From positions 186,001-250,000 of the forward strand of contig NC_011961.1 in NCBI RefSeq assembly GCF_000021685.1: 64,000 nucleotides of DNA, given 5' to 3'. This DNA comes from Thermomicrobium roseum DSM 5159 (GTDB taxonomy: Bacteria; Chloroflexota; Chloroflexia; Thermomicrobiales; Thermomicrobiaceae). Below, piece by piece: positions 35,916-44,002 of this stretch. Position 1 is the stretch's first letter; each line of letters starts with the position of its first letter. The translations under genes were made by a program, and so were the position numbers. Below the pieces are notes generated by a model that saw nothing but the letters and a program-made list of their open reading frames with translations, was not told the DNA's origin and did no database searches.

Positions 35916-36794
35916 GTGCGGTTCGAGCGGTGGAGTGCACGACGGGCGTTGTTGCTCGTTCTCGTTCTCGCCAGCCTGGTGAGCTGCGAAGGCCGCTCGA
36001 CCCCTGCAGCGGAACGTGCGTCGAGTACCATGCGTTCGACGGAAGGCGAGAGCGCTCAGTTGGTCGTCTTCGCGGCCTCGTCGTTGCTGGGGCCCTTCGA
36101 GCAGCTCGGAGAAGCGTTCCGGTCTCGCCACCCGTCGGTCGCGGTCTCCTTCAACTTCGCAGGCTCGGCACAGCTGGTCGCGCAGCTGGAGCAGGGCGCT
36201 CTCGCCGATGTCGCGGCTTTCGCTGATCCCGACAATATGCGGCGCGCCCAGGCGGCTGGTCTGATTCGCGGCGAGCCGGTCGTCTTCGCTCGGAACCGGC
36301 TCGCTCTCGTCGTACCAGCGAGCAACCCGGCTGGGATCGAGCGTTTGGCAGACCTGGCGCGCCCCGGTGTGAAGGTGGTCCTTGCGCACGAGAATGTCCC
36401 GGCCGGGCGGTATGCTCGGACAATGCTGACTCGTGCCAGCCAGCGACCGGACTATGGTCCGGACTTCGCCCAGCGGGTGCTCGCCAATGTCGTGTCGCAG
36501 GAAGTGAACGTCAAGCAGGTCTTGGCCAAAGTCGCGCTCGGCGAGGCAGATGTTGGCATCGTCTACGTCACCGACATCGAGGCTGCTGGCCCCAGCGTCC
36601 GGGCTCTCGAGATCCCGAGCGACCTGAACGTGATCGCCTGTTATCCGATCGCCGTGGCAGCGGCGAGCCAGCAGCCAGCGCTGGCGGAAGAGTTTATCGC
36701 GCTCGTTCGTTCGGAAACCGGCCAACAGCTCCTCGCCCAGTACGGTTTCGAGCCGGTGAGCAGAAACCTGAGCGAGCCAGGGAGTTGCGGATGA
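35916..36794 (+). CDS. modA: Molybdate ABC transporter substrate-binding lipoprotein ModA
   Basis: 292 residues. The lipobox LASLVSC (Cys24) indicates a membrane-anchored lipoprotein; the mature part begins LVVFAASSLLGPFEQLGEAF and contains FNFAGSAQLVAQ and GEADVGIVYVTD, typical ModA motifs for binding the oxyanion. GTG start behind AAGGAGGA. The stop overlaps the modB start by the ATGA pattern. It could bind tungstate instead of molybdate. Confidence 0.9.
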   Translation: MRFERWSARRALLLVLVLASLVSCEGRSTPAAERASSTMRSTEGESAQLVVFAASSLLGPFEQLGEAFRSRHPSVAVSFNFAGSAQLVAQLEQGALADVAAFADPDNMRRAQAAGLIRGEPVVFARNRLALVVPASNPAGIERLADLARPGVKVVLAHENVPAGRYARTMLTRASQRPDYGPDFAQRVLANVVSQEVNVKQVLAKVALGEADVGIVYVTDIEAAGPSVRALEIPSDLNVIACYPIAVAAASQQPALAEEFIALVRSETGQQLLAQYGFEPVSRNLSEPGSCG

Positions 36795-37642
36795 CGCGTG
36801 TCGTGGAGACAGTCCGGTTGAGTGGAGGCGCAGTGCGGCGTGGTGCGGCAGGCTGGGTGAATCCGGGCCGTCTCTTTCTCCTGGTCCCGGTCGTTGTCTC
36901 GCTCGGCTTCTTGATCGCGCCGCTCGTCGCGCTGCTCGTCCGCGCGCTCGGTATCGGCGACGTGGTTCGGTACGCGCGCGACCCGTTCTTTCTCGATGCC
37001 CTCCGCCTCACGCTCTTGACCAGTCTGGCGACGGTTGGCCTGGCGCTCCTCTTCGGGACACCGGTCGCCTGGATCCTGGCGCGCTGGACCTTTCCTGGCC
37101 GTCGACTGATCGAAGTCGCGGTCGGTCTGCCGATCGTGCTGCCGCCGATCGTGGCGGGCGTAGCGTTGCTCATGTTGTTCGGGCGCATGGGGTTGCTCGG
37201 GCGGTACTTGGATCCCTTCGGGATCCAGATCCCGTTCACGACGCTGGCAGTGGTGATCGCGCAACTGTTCACGGCGACCCCCTTCTACATCCGGACAGCA
37301 CTGGAAGGGTTCGCCAGCGTTCCAGCGAACCTGGAAGAAGCAGCGCTGGTGGACGGGTGCAGCCAGCTGCAAGCGTTCCGCTCGGTTACCTTCCCGCTCG
37401 CCTTGCCCGCGCTCGTCAGCGGGCTCACGCTGTGCTGGGCCAAAGCGGTCTCGGAGTTCGGGGCGACGCTGCTCTTCGCGGGGAACTTCCGCGGGCGGAC
37501 GCAGACCTTGTCGCTCGCGATTTGGACGGCGATGGAGGTGGATCTGTGGGAGGCGGTCGCAATAGCCGCCATGCTGCTGCTCGTCAGTCTGCTGATCTTC
37601 CTGCTGGTGGAGAGGCTACCGAGGGCGCGGCAGCTGTCTTGA
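36791..37642 (+). CDS. modB: Molybdate ABC transporter permease ModB
   Basis: 283 residues, inner-membrane permease with five or six transmembrane helices and the EAA-type loop (EEAALVDGCSQLQAFRSVTFPLA) that contacts the ATPase. It overlaps the modA stop by four bases. The ATG is preferred over a TTG six bases upstream. No ModC ATPase gene follows, so energy coupling must come from a protein encoded elsewhere. Confidence 0.9.
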   Translation: MTRVVETVRLSGGAVRRGAAGWVNPGRLFLLVPVVVSLGFLIAPLVALLVRALGIGDVVRYARDPFFLDALRLTLLTSLATVGLALLFGTPVAWILARWTFPGRRLIEVAVGLPIVLPPIVAGVALLMLFGRMGLLGRYLDPFGIQIPFTTLAVVIAQLFTATPFYIRTALEGFASVPANLEEAALVDGCSQLQAFRSVTFPLALPALVSGLTLCWAKAVSEFGATLLFAGNFRGRTQTLSLAIWTAMEVDLWEAVAIAAMLLLVSLLIFLLVERLPRARQLS

Positions 37643-38463
37643 CGCGGTGCGTCGTGCTCGGCATCGGCGATGTGGCCTCAGCGGTGGCGCACCGGTTGTG
37701 GACGGCGGGATCGCTGGTCGTGATCGTCAGTGAACCGTGGCCGACGGTTACCCGTCGCGGCATGGCTTTCGCCGATGCCGTGTTCGATGGCTACGCGGTC
37801 CTCGAGGGGGTGGTCGCCCGACGGGTCGAGACGAAGGGAGAGGTGGAGGCGCTCTGGGAGGAGAGACGTGCTATCCCGATCCTGGTGCGCCGAGACCCGC
37901 TCGAGGCGGTCGAGGAACTCGCTCCTCGGGTCCTCGTGGATGCGCGGATGCGCAAGCATGCTGCGGTGCAGCCGCACCTGTGCGGGCGTGCTCGGCTCAC
38001 GGTCGGCTTGGGGCCCGGTTTCGTCGCCGGTGAGCAGGTCGACGTGGCGATCGAGACGAGCTGGGAGGAGCTGGGCCGGATTCGTTGGGAGGGAGCGAAC
38101 CGGCCGCTCGCGGGTGAGCCGCGGGCGATCGCCGGGGTGCAGCGCGAGCGGTACGTCTATGCGCCGATGAGCGGTCTCTGGCGGACGGAGCGGCAACTCG
38201 GCGAATCGGTCGTGGCTGGAGAGCCGGTGGCGCGCCTGGTCGGGGCGAACGGTGAAGAGGTGGGCATCGCGGCACCGATCGCTGGGCTGATCCGCGGGCT
38301 CACCCGGGATGGTGTACCGGTGGAGCAGGGAACGAAGGTCCTCGAGATCGATCCGCGAGGGCTGGGCGGGCAGTGGCGGGGAATCGGTGAACGGCCGCGT
38401 CGGATCGCGGAAGGGGTGGTCGAGGCTGTCCAGCTGGCGGAGACCGCACTGAGGAGTGGGTAG
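37639..38463 (+). CDS. yqeB: YqeB/EF2563-like molybdenum hydroxylase accessory protein
   Basis: 274 residues beginning with a Rossmann-like start (CVVLGIGDVASAVAHRLW). It matches the EF2563/YqeB family, associated with selenium-dependent molybdenum hydroxylases, and the C-terminal third includes a biotinyl-like GESVVAGEPVARLVGANGEE stretch. The start is probably the TTG overlapping the modB stop by four bases; no strong ribosome site, consistent with coupling. The modAB-yqeB order suggests molybdenum uptake linked to maturation of a hydroxylase encoded elsewhere. Confidence 0.8.
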   Translation: MTRCVVLGIGDVASAVAHRLWTAGSLVVIVSEPWPTVTRRGMAFADAVFDGYAVLEGVVARRVETKGEVEALWEERRAIPILVRRDPLEAVEELAPRVLVDARMRKHAAVQPHLCGRARLTVGLGPGFVAGEQVDVAIETSWEELGRIRWEGANRPLAGEPRAIAGVQRERYVYAPMSGLWRTERQLGESVVAGEPVARLVGANGEEVGIAAPIAGLIRGLTRDGVPVEQGTKVLEIDPRGLGGQWRGIGERPRRIAEGVVEAVQLAETALRSG

Positions 38464-38714
38464 CTACTCGGGTACCGCCTGCTTTGTCCGACAGTCCGTG
38501 TCGCACAGAGGGCGAGGAACAGTAACCCTTCGACGAGCGGGGTTGTCCACCACCGGTGATGCCTGTCCGCGCTGGGAAGCGGCTGAGTGCCTCTCGCCTC
38601 GTCGGAATCGAGCGGTGCGTGGCGGACCGGTCCAGGTAGGCCGGCACATCCCGTCATGGCCAGGCAACAGCCACCGGAGTCTGTCCGATAACCGTGGAGC
38701 GTGCGCGGACGGGA

Positions 38715-39290
38715 ATGCCGGGCCGAGGGCCCAGCGGGCGACGCAGCGCGTTGCCCCTACAACGTTGGGCGGATCGTCCGTTCGGGTGCCGCCCGGCCAC
38801 GGTTCAGTGGGACGCCCCGGCTCGGAAGGGGTCAGGCGGTGCCTGACCCGCCGGCCCGTCAGGGCAGGGAATGCCGACGTGGGGCGATGGTCACGGCGCC
38901 GGTGGGATCGTGGACGTAGTCGATGCACGCCAGGGGAATCAGCCGCGCCGCAAGCGCGGCGGGCGAGGCAGCGCCTCGCCCCTACAAGGGGTGGGCGGTG
39001 TGTCGCCGGTGCGGCATTGGTGCGGCACGGGTTGGCGCCACCGTCCCTGTCCTGTAGGGGTCAGGCGGTGCCTGACCCGCCGGCCCGGAGGGTCGGCCGA
39101 CCCACGCCGATGGTCGCGGCAGTGCGGTTGCCGATCCCCGTGCGGACGGTCGGGCACGATGCATGACCGCGCCGCAGGCGCGGCGGGCGAGGCAGCGCCT
39201 CGCCCCTCCATGATGCGGCGCTGCATCACCGGTGCGACCGATACCGGCCACCGGTCGGTATCACCGGCCTCCCTGGCCCACCAGGGCCGG
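38715..39290 (+). repeat. Hairpin repeat array VIII
   Basis: Three units (38715-38875, 38941-39098, 39167-39290) between the YqeB-like gene and the Uma2 gene; anchors 38829 and 39058 are 229 bp apart, and the third unit has lost most of its right arm. In the first unit the left stem is GGCGACGC/GCGTTGCC. The remaining parts of 38464-39752 show no gene. Confidence 0.78.
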
Positions 39291-39752
39291 GGACGGGGGT
39301 CCTGCGCTGTGACCAAAACAGCGTCATGGATGAGCGAGCGCAACACGCCGCTGACTAGCGTCGCGATTTACGCGTTCGCACGGATACTCCGCAGCCGGCG
39401 GTTCCGAATGAGAATCGGGTGCGCCGTGCTGCTCTGACGATGCTGTTGGGCGGCCTTGCGATGAAGCAGCAGGATCATGAAGCGCACTGGGACGAGTGCG
39501 AGCACGATGATGCGCGTGTGAGCGTCTCGGCGGATCGCTGGTGCGGTGAGGACGAGCGCCCTCGTGCTGCCCGAGCGAGCGACGCGGCGCTGTGGGGCGC
39601 GCCAAAGGTGCTGACGGGGCACGCACTGTCCCCTGCATACGGTGCGATCGTTCGAGCGACTTGCGCGGAACGAGACGATCGCGTTCACTTGCGGCAGGAT
39701 GAGCCGGTACGAATCCCATCGTCGGTCAACGTCACCGTGGAGCGTGGGCTCG

Positions 39753-40343
39753 ATGCAGGCGATCGAACAGCGGGAACGTCTCCTGACAGCCGAGGATCTC
39801 GAGGGACTCCCCGAACAGCCGGGAGTTCGGTACGAGCTGGACGAAGGGAAGCTGGTGGAGATGCCGGGCGCTGGGGGAATCCATGCGGCGATCGTCGTGC
39901 GGCTCGTCTTGCTGCTCCACCAGTTCGTCACGAGCCGGCGGCTCGGTTTCGTGTTCGGGGACGGTCTCGGCTACATTCTCCGTCGGAATCCGGACACGGT
40001 GCGGATTCCGGACGTATCGGTGGTGCGGCGGGAGCGGGTACCGGCGGCGGGGATCCCGGAAGGGTTCTGGCCGGGGGCGCCGGACTTGGCGGTAGAGATC
40101 GTCTCGCCGCACGACCGAGCGGAGGAGGTGCACGAGCGGGTGCGGGATTATCTCGGGGCGGGGGTGCGGCTGGTCTGGGTGCTCTGGCCGAAGAGCCGGA
40201 CGGTGACGGTGTACTGGCCGGACGGGACGGCGCGCGAGCTCGGGCCGGACGAGAAACTGACTGGCGGTGACGTGCTCCCCGGTTTCGAAATGACGGTCAG
40301 TGATCTCTTCCTGGTCTCCCCGGAAGCGTCTTCCGGGGAATGA
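39753..40343 (+). CDS. Uma2 family (DUF820) putative endonuclease
   Basis: 196 residues with the PD-(D/E)xK nuclease pattern of this family: RIPDVSVV (about 87-94), LAVEIVSP (about 113-120), then VRLVWVLWPKSRTVTVY. The family is widespread in Chloroflexota and cyanobacteria with unclear function. The ATG at 39753 is preferred because the typical domain starts soon after; the frame extends upstream without support. No partner toxin-antitoxin gene is adjacent. Confidence 0.85.
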   Translation: MQAIEQRERLLTAEDLEGLPEQPGVRYELDEGKLVEMPGAGGIHAAIVVRLVLLLHQFVTSRRLGFVFGDGLGYILRRNPDTVRIPDVSVVRRERVPAAGIPEGFWPGAPDLAVEIVSPHDRAEEVHERVRDYLGAGVRLVWVLWPKSRTVTVYWPDGTARELGPDEKLTGGDVLPGFEMTVSDLFLVSPEASSGE

Positions 40344-40431
40344 TCGCGCCGAGGCAGGAGTACTCCTCGGCAGGAGGCGGTCACCGGCGCGTCTCCACCG
40401 AGCGTGCGCGCGGTGTCCTTCGCGCTCTGCG

Positions 40432-41358
40432 TCAGATCGTGGATGTCTCTTGCCTGCCGATCGGCACGAGGAGGAGCGGAATGGTGACCCGCTCGAGGAG
40501 GCGGGCGGCCACGCTCCCAGCCAGCCAGCCGGGAAGGCCGGCTCGACCATGCGTCGTCATGACCACGAGGTCGACATCGGTCGCGAGTGCGGCGAGTTCC
40601 GCGACCACATCGCCTTGCCGGACGACCACCGTGACCGGGAGGCCGGCGGGTGCAGTGGCAGCGAGGTGCTGGAGATCCTGCTCGGCGTGCTGGCGCTCGA
40701 GTTCGAGGAGCGCAGCGGTGGCCGTGGGGAGAAAGACGGCGGGAGCACTCTCGCTGAAGCTGAGATGCTCGAGTGTCGGTACGACGCGAGCCAGCGTCAC
40801 TGTTGCGGCCAGGCATCGGGCCAGCTGCCAGGCGAACGGGAGGACATGCTCGCTCGCTGGTGAACCGTCGAGCGGAATGAGGAGATGCTGGGGTGTCTCG
40901 GGGAGGAGCGAGACGGAACGTTCCGTCGCACGCAGGACGAGCGTGGGACGCTCGGCCTGTTGGAGGACCTGCTGGGCGATTCGCCCGAAGAGCAAGCCGC
41001 GCAGGCCGCCTCGTCCATGCGTCGTGAGCGCGATGAGGTCAGCGCCCAAGGCTCGGGCCTGACGAGCGATCACGGTGGCGACAGCAGCGTTGTCGGCAGC
41101 GATCACCGCGATGCGACAGAAAACGCGCTGCTCGGCCAGTTCCCGGCTGATTCGGTCCAGATAACGGGCAGCGGCTTCGGCCGTCGCGAGGTGCGGCTGA
41201 CCGTGGATCCGTTCGGGCGGGGACGGTTCGAGGACGTGGAGGAGAATCAGTTCGCGGCCGCACGCACGGACGAGTCCAGCGGCGACGGGGAGGATCTGCT
41301 CGGCCAGCGATGAGCCATCGAGGGGAACGAGGATGTGCGCCAACGGGATCTCGCTCAT
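40432..41358 (-). CDS. Tandem universal stress protein
   Basis: 308 residues made of two USP domains (about 6-150 and 155-300). Each begins with a strand such as HILVPLDGSSLAEQ or HLLIPLDGSPASEH and ends with the ATP loop THGRGGLRGLLFGR or THGRAGLPGWLAGS. The second fits GxxGx9GS; in the first the Ser is replaced by Arg. Cytoplasmic nucleotide-binding stress protein. Its ATG overlaps the mntH stop by ATGA, so it is translated with the transporter. The upstream in-frame extension is antisense to the transporter and is not real. Confidence 0.9.
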   Translation of the reverse strand: MSEIPLAHILVPLDGSSLAEQILPVAAGLVRACGRELILLHVLEPSPPERIHGQPHLATAEAAARYLDRISRELAEQRVFCRIAVIAADNAAVATVIARQARALGADLIALTTHGRGGLRGLLFGRIAQQVLQQAERPTLVLRATERSVSLLPETPQHLLIPLDGSPASEHVLPFAWQLARCLAATVTLARVVPTLEHLSFSESAPAVFLPTATAALLELERQHAEQDLQHLAATAPAGLPVTVVVRQGDVVAELAALATDVDLVVMTTHGRAGLPGWLAGSVAARLLERVTIPLLLVPIGRQETSTI

Positions 41359-42644
41359 GCGCCACTTCCCGTGAATGTCGTCCAGAGCAGCCAGAGGTTG
41401 AGCCCGATGATGAGGAGAGCGAGGATGCTCGCCACCAGTGTCGTCGGTCGCCGGTTCACCAGTGCACCCATCAGTGCCCGATCGGCGGTGAAGAGAATCA
41501 GTGGGAGGAGCGCGAACGGGATGCCGAAGCTCAAGACGACCTGGCTGATCACGAGCGTGCGTGTGGGATCGAGCCCGAGCGCGATGGCGATGAGGGCCGG
41601 GAGCATGGTGATTCCCCGGCGGAGCCAGACGGGGATCGTCCGATGAAGGAAGCCTTGCATCACCACTTGACCGGCCATCGTGCCGACCGTGGAGGAGGAA
41701 AGGCCCGACGCGAGCAGTGAGAGCGCGAACGCGGTGCTGGCCAATGGTCCGAGCAATGGCTGCAACGTGCGGTGGGCCTCCTCGATCGTCCCGACGTCGG
41801 AGAGTCCGCGGGCATGAAAGGTCGAAGCTGCCATGATGAGCATGGCAGCATTGACGAGCCCAGCGATGCCCATGGCGATCACGACGTCGAGCACCTCGAA
41901 GCGGAAGATGCGCTGTGCTTCGGCCGGCGTGCGCGGCACGATACGATGCTGGGTGAGTGCCGAGTGCAAGTAGATGACATGCGGCATGACGGTCGCTCCG
42001 AGAATTCCGGTGGCCAGCAGCACGCTTTCCGGGCCGGCGAACTCCGGGATGAGCGCATGGCGAGCGATGGCGTTCCAGTCCGGTCGCTCGAGGACCGTTT
42101 CCACGACATAGCAGCCGGCGATGACACCGACGAGACTCGTGATCACCGCTTCGATCGGCCGGTGTCCGTAGCGCTCCAGCGCGAGGATGGCGAACGTCGT
42201 GATTCCCGTCAAGATGCCACCGATCAGCAGCGGAAAGTGGAAGAGGAGAGCGAACCCGAGCGCGGCACCGAGGAACTCGGCGAGGTCGGTCGCCATGGCG
42301 ACCAGTTCGGCGACGATCCACATGAGCCAGACCACGGGACGGGGGAAGCGCTCCCGGCAGAGCTCAGCGAGGTTGCGGCCAGTGGCGATACCCAGCTTGG
42401 CGGAAAGCGACTGGATCAGCATCGCAGCGAGGTTGGCGGCCAGGATGACCCAGAGAAGGGTGTAGCCGAATTGAGCGCCGCTTTCGATATTGGTCGCGTA
42501 GTTGCCAGGATCGATGTACGCCACGCTGGCAACGAAAGCTGGACCGAGGTAAGGGAGAACGCTCGCGAGTCCACGCACGCGGAGCTGCCTGGATCGGCGG
42601 GCGATCGGGGCAGTGGACGATGGTTCGCTGGGCGGCTCGTTCAC
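41355..42644 (-). CDS. mntH: Nramp-family Mn2+/Fe2+ transporter
   Basis: 429 residues with about 11 transmembrane helices. The DPGN metal-binding motif of TM1 (AYIDPGNYATNIESG) and the MPH motif of TM6 (GATVMPHVIYLH) are intact, so proton-driven uptake of manganese or ferrous iron is expected. The start is GTG with GGGAGGGG upstream. An inverted repeat 19-32 bases before the start may be a metalloregulator site. It is followed by the stress protein in an ATGA overlap. Confidence 0.93.
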   Translation of the reverse strand: MNEPPSEPSSTAPIARRSRQLRVRGLASVLPYLGPAFVASVAYIDPGNYATNIESGAQFGYTLLWVILAANLAAMLIQSLSAKLGIATGRNLAELCRERFPRPVVWLMWIVAELVAMATDLAEFLGAALGFALLFHFPLLIGGILTGITTFAILALERYGHRPIEAVITSLVGVIAGCYVVETVLERPDWNAIARHALIPEFAGPESVLLATGILGATVMPHVIYLHSALTQHRIVPRTPAEAQRIFRFEVLDVVIAMGIAGLVNAAMLIMAASTFHARGLSDVGTIEEAHRTLQPLLGPLASTAFALSLLASGLSSSTVGTMAGQVVMQGFLHRTIPVWLRRGITMLPALIAIALGLDPTRTLVISQVVLSFGIPFALLPLILFTADRALMGALVNRRPTTLVASILALLIIGLNLWLLWTTFTGSGA

Positions 42645-42662
42645 ATCATACCCCTCCCGATT

Positions 42663-42676
42663 TTAGCCAATGCTAA
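42663..42676 (-). promoter_or_regulatory. Inverted repeat before mntH, possible metalloregulator operator
   Basis: TTAGC, CAAT, GCTAA: a perfect 5-bp palindrome with a 4-base centre in an A/T-rich pocket that stands out from the GC-rich surroundings. DtxR/MntR-type regulators use A/T-rich palindromes of this kind in front of metal transporter genes. No regulator is in the window. Confidence 0.4.
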
Positions 42677-43224
42677 TGATACGGCGCTCGTTTTCGACGT
42701 GCCGAGAATGCTCCGTCGCTTTCCGGTTCCGCTCGGTGGTCGGGTCGGGCTCTCCGGGTGCCCGGTGAGGGAGGAGTCGAGCGAGCTCCTGCGCGGACAT
42801 CGTGGAGTGATCGCTCACCCGTGATGGTTCGGGCAGTCCTGGCTCGCGCCGTCCAGCGAGGGATCGCGAGGGATCCGCGCGTGGTTGGTTCCTCCCTCAG
42901 CCGAAACGAGACAGGGTTTTTGGTCGAGCCGTTCGTCGACGACCGCGGGGGTGTCGTGCTCGCGTTCGGTCTGATCGGGCGCAGAGTGGCTCGGCCGGCG
43001 AGCGATCATGAGGAGGCGGGAGAAGGTGCTGGTGCTCGGGGCCAGCGGCGGAGGGGACCGTGTTGCTCATCTGGATGGACTGTCGCAACGGTCGGGGCAC
43101 GAGTTCGCTCTCGGGTGGACAGCGGGTCTTCCGCGCGGATCGCACCGCCGAGAGGCTTCTGGCGGGACGATGGGTGGTATGCTCCGGATACTGGTCGTGC
43201 TGACGATCCGGCAGCGGAGACGGG
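42677..43224. other. Gene-free stretch before the HEPN gene
   Basis: No gene, hairpin array or RNA gene is recognisable in this divergent region. Confidence 0.5.
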
Positions 43225-43608
43225 ATGGCACGCCGAGCAGGAGACTGGTTCGCGCAAGCAGCCCACGACCTCGAACTCGCCGAGCTGGCGGCGAAGCACG
43301 GTCGGCACGAATGGGCCTGCTTCGCCGCCCAGCAGGCAGCCGAAAAGGCGCTCAAGGCGCTCCATCTGCAGCTCGGACAGGCTGTCTGGGGACACGCCGT
43401 GACGCGACTTCTGGAAGAGCTTCCACTCGCCGTTCCGGAAGAGTTGCGCGACGCGGCTCGGCGGCTGGATGCCTATTACATCGCGCCACGGTACCCGGAT
43501 GCCTTTCCGGAGGGACCACCAGCACGCTACTTCGGCCCGCAGCAGAGCGAGGAGGCGATCCGTCATGCCCGTGCGATCCTCGACTTCGTCCGTGCTGCGA
43601 TGGCCTGA
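43225..43608 (+). CDS. HEPN-domain protein
   Basis: 127 residues, helical HEPN domain with the N-terminal pattern DWFAQAAHDLELAELAAKHG and FAAQQAAEKALKALHLQLG typical of PF05168. Such proteins are usually paired with a minimal nucleotidyltransferase, as here, forming HEPN/MNT toxin-antitoxin-like modules in which the HEPN part may be an RNase. A canonical RxxxxH RNase motif is not obvious, so nuclease activity is uncertain. ATG start; it overlaps the next gene. Confidence 0.85.
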   Translation: MARRAGDWFAQAAHDLELAELAAKHGRHEWACFAAQQAAEKALKALHLQLGQAVWGHAVTRLLEELPLAVPEELRDAARRLDAYYIAPRYPDAFPEGPPARYFGPQQSEEAIRHARAILDFVRAAMA

Positions 43609-44002
43609 CCGCGCGGCAGTGCTCGCTGCGGTCGAGCGGTGGGCGCGGGAACTAGAGTTGCCAGGGTTGGTCGCTGTCGGTGTGTTCGGCTCGTATGCAC
43701 GTGGCGATTGGGGAGTCGGTAGCGACGTCGATCTCGTCGTGATCGTCGAGCGGTCAGCACGGCCCCCGATCGAGCGGCCGCTCGATCTGCCGCTCGAGAA
43801 ACTGCCGGTGCCGGCGGAAGCGATCGTCTACACGCGGGAAGAATGGGAACGTTTGCCGGAGACCAGTCCGCACTTCGCAGCGGTCCTGGCACGCGAGGCG
43901 GTGTGGGTCTTTGGGCGGCCAGACCGGCTGGCAGGAAGCGGCCCGGAGGAAGCGTTGCCTCCTCCGGGCCGCGCTGATCAACGGACCGACGAGCTTCCCT
44001 GA
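43565..44002 (+). CDS. MNT-type nucleotidyltransferase
   Basis: 145 residues with the pol-beta motif GSYARGDWGVGSDVDL (GSxxRG then DxD). This is the minimal nucleotidyltransferase that partners HEPN proteins, in known cases by AMP-modifying the HEPN toxin. The ATG at 43565 has GAGGAGG ten bases upstream and lies inside the HEPN gene; a GTG at 43592 is an alternative. The C-terminus overlaps the convergent phosphatase gene and contains a 13-bp hairpin. Confidence 0.8.
   Translation: MPVRSSTSSVLRWPDRAAVLAAVERWARELELPGLVAVGVFGSYARGDWGVGSDVDLVVIVERSARPPIERPLDLPLEKLPVPAEAIVYTREEWERLPETSPHFAAVLAREAVWVFGRPDRLAGSGPEEALPPPGRADQRTDELP
43938..43972. terminator. Hairpin at the convergent gene ends
   Basis: A perfect 13-bp stem (GCGGCCCGGAGGA and complement) with a 9-base loop, inside the last codons of the nucleotidyltransferase and just past the end of the phosphatase gene on the other strand. 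No T-run; possibly a bidirectional terminator. Confidence 0.5.

Noticed and set aside
41359..42321. Extension of the stress-protein frame over the transporter gene
   Set aside because: It is the alternative frame of mntH; the USP fold starts at 41358.
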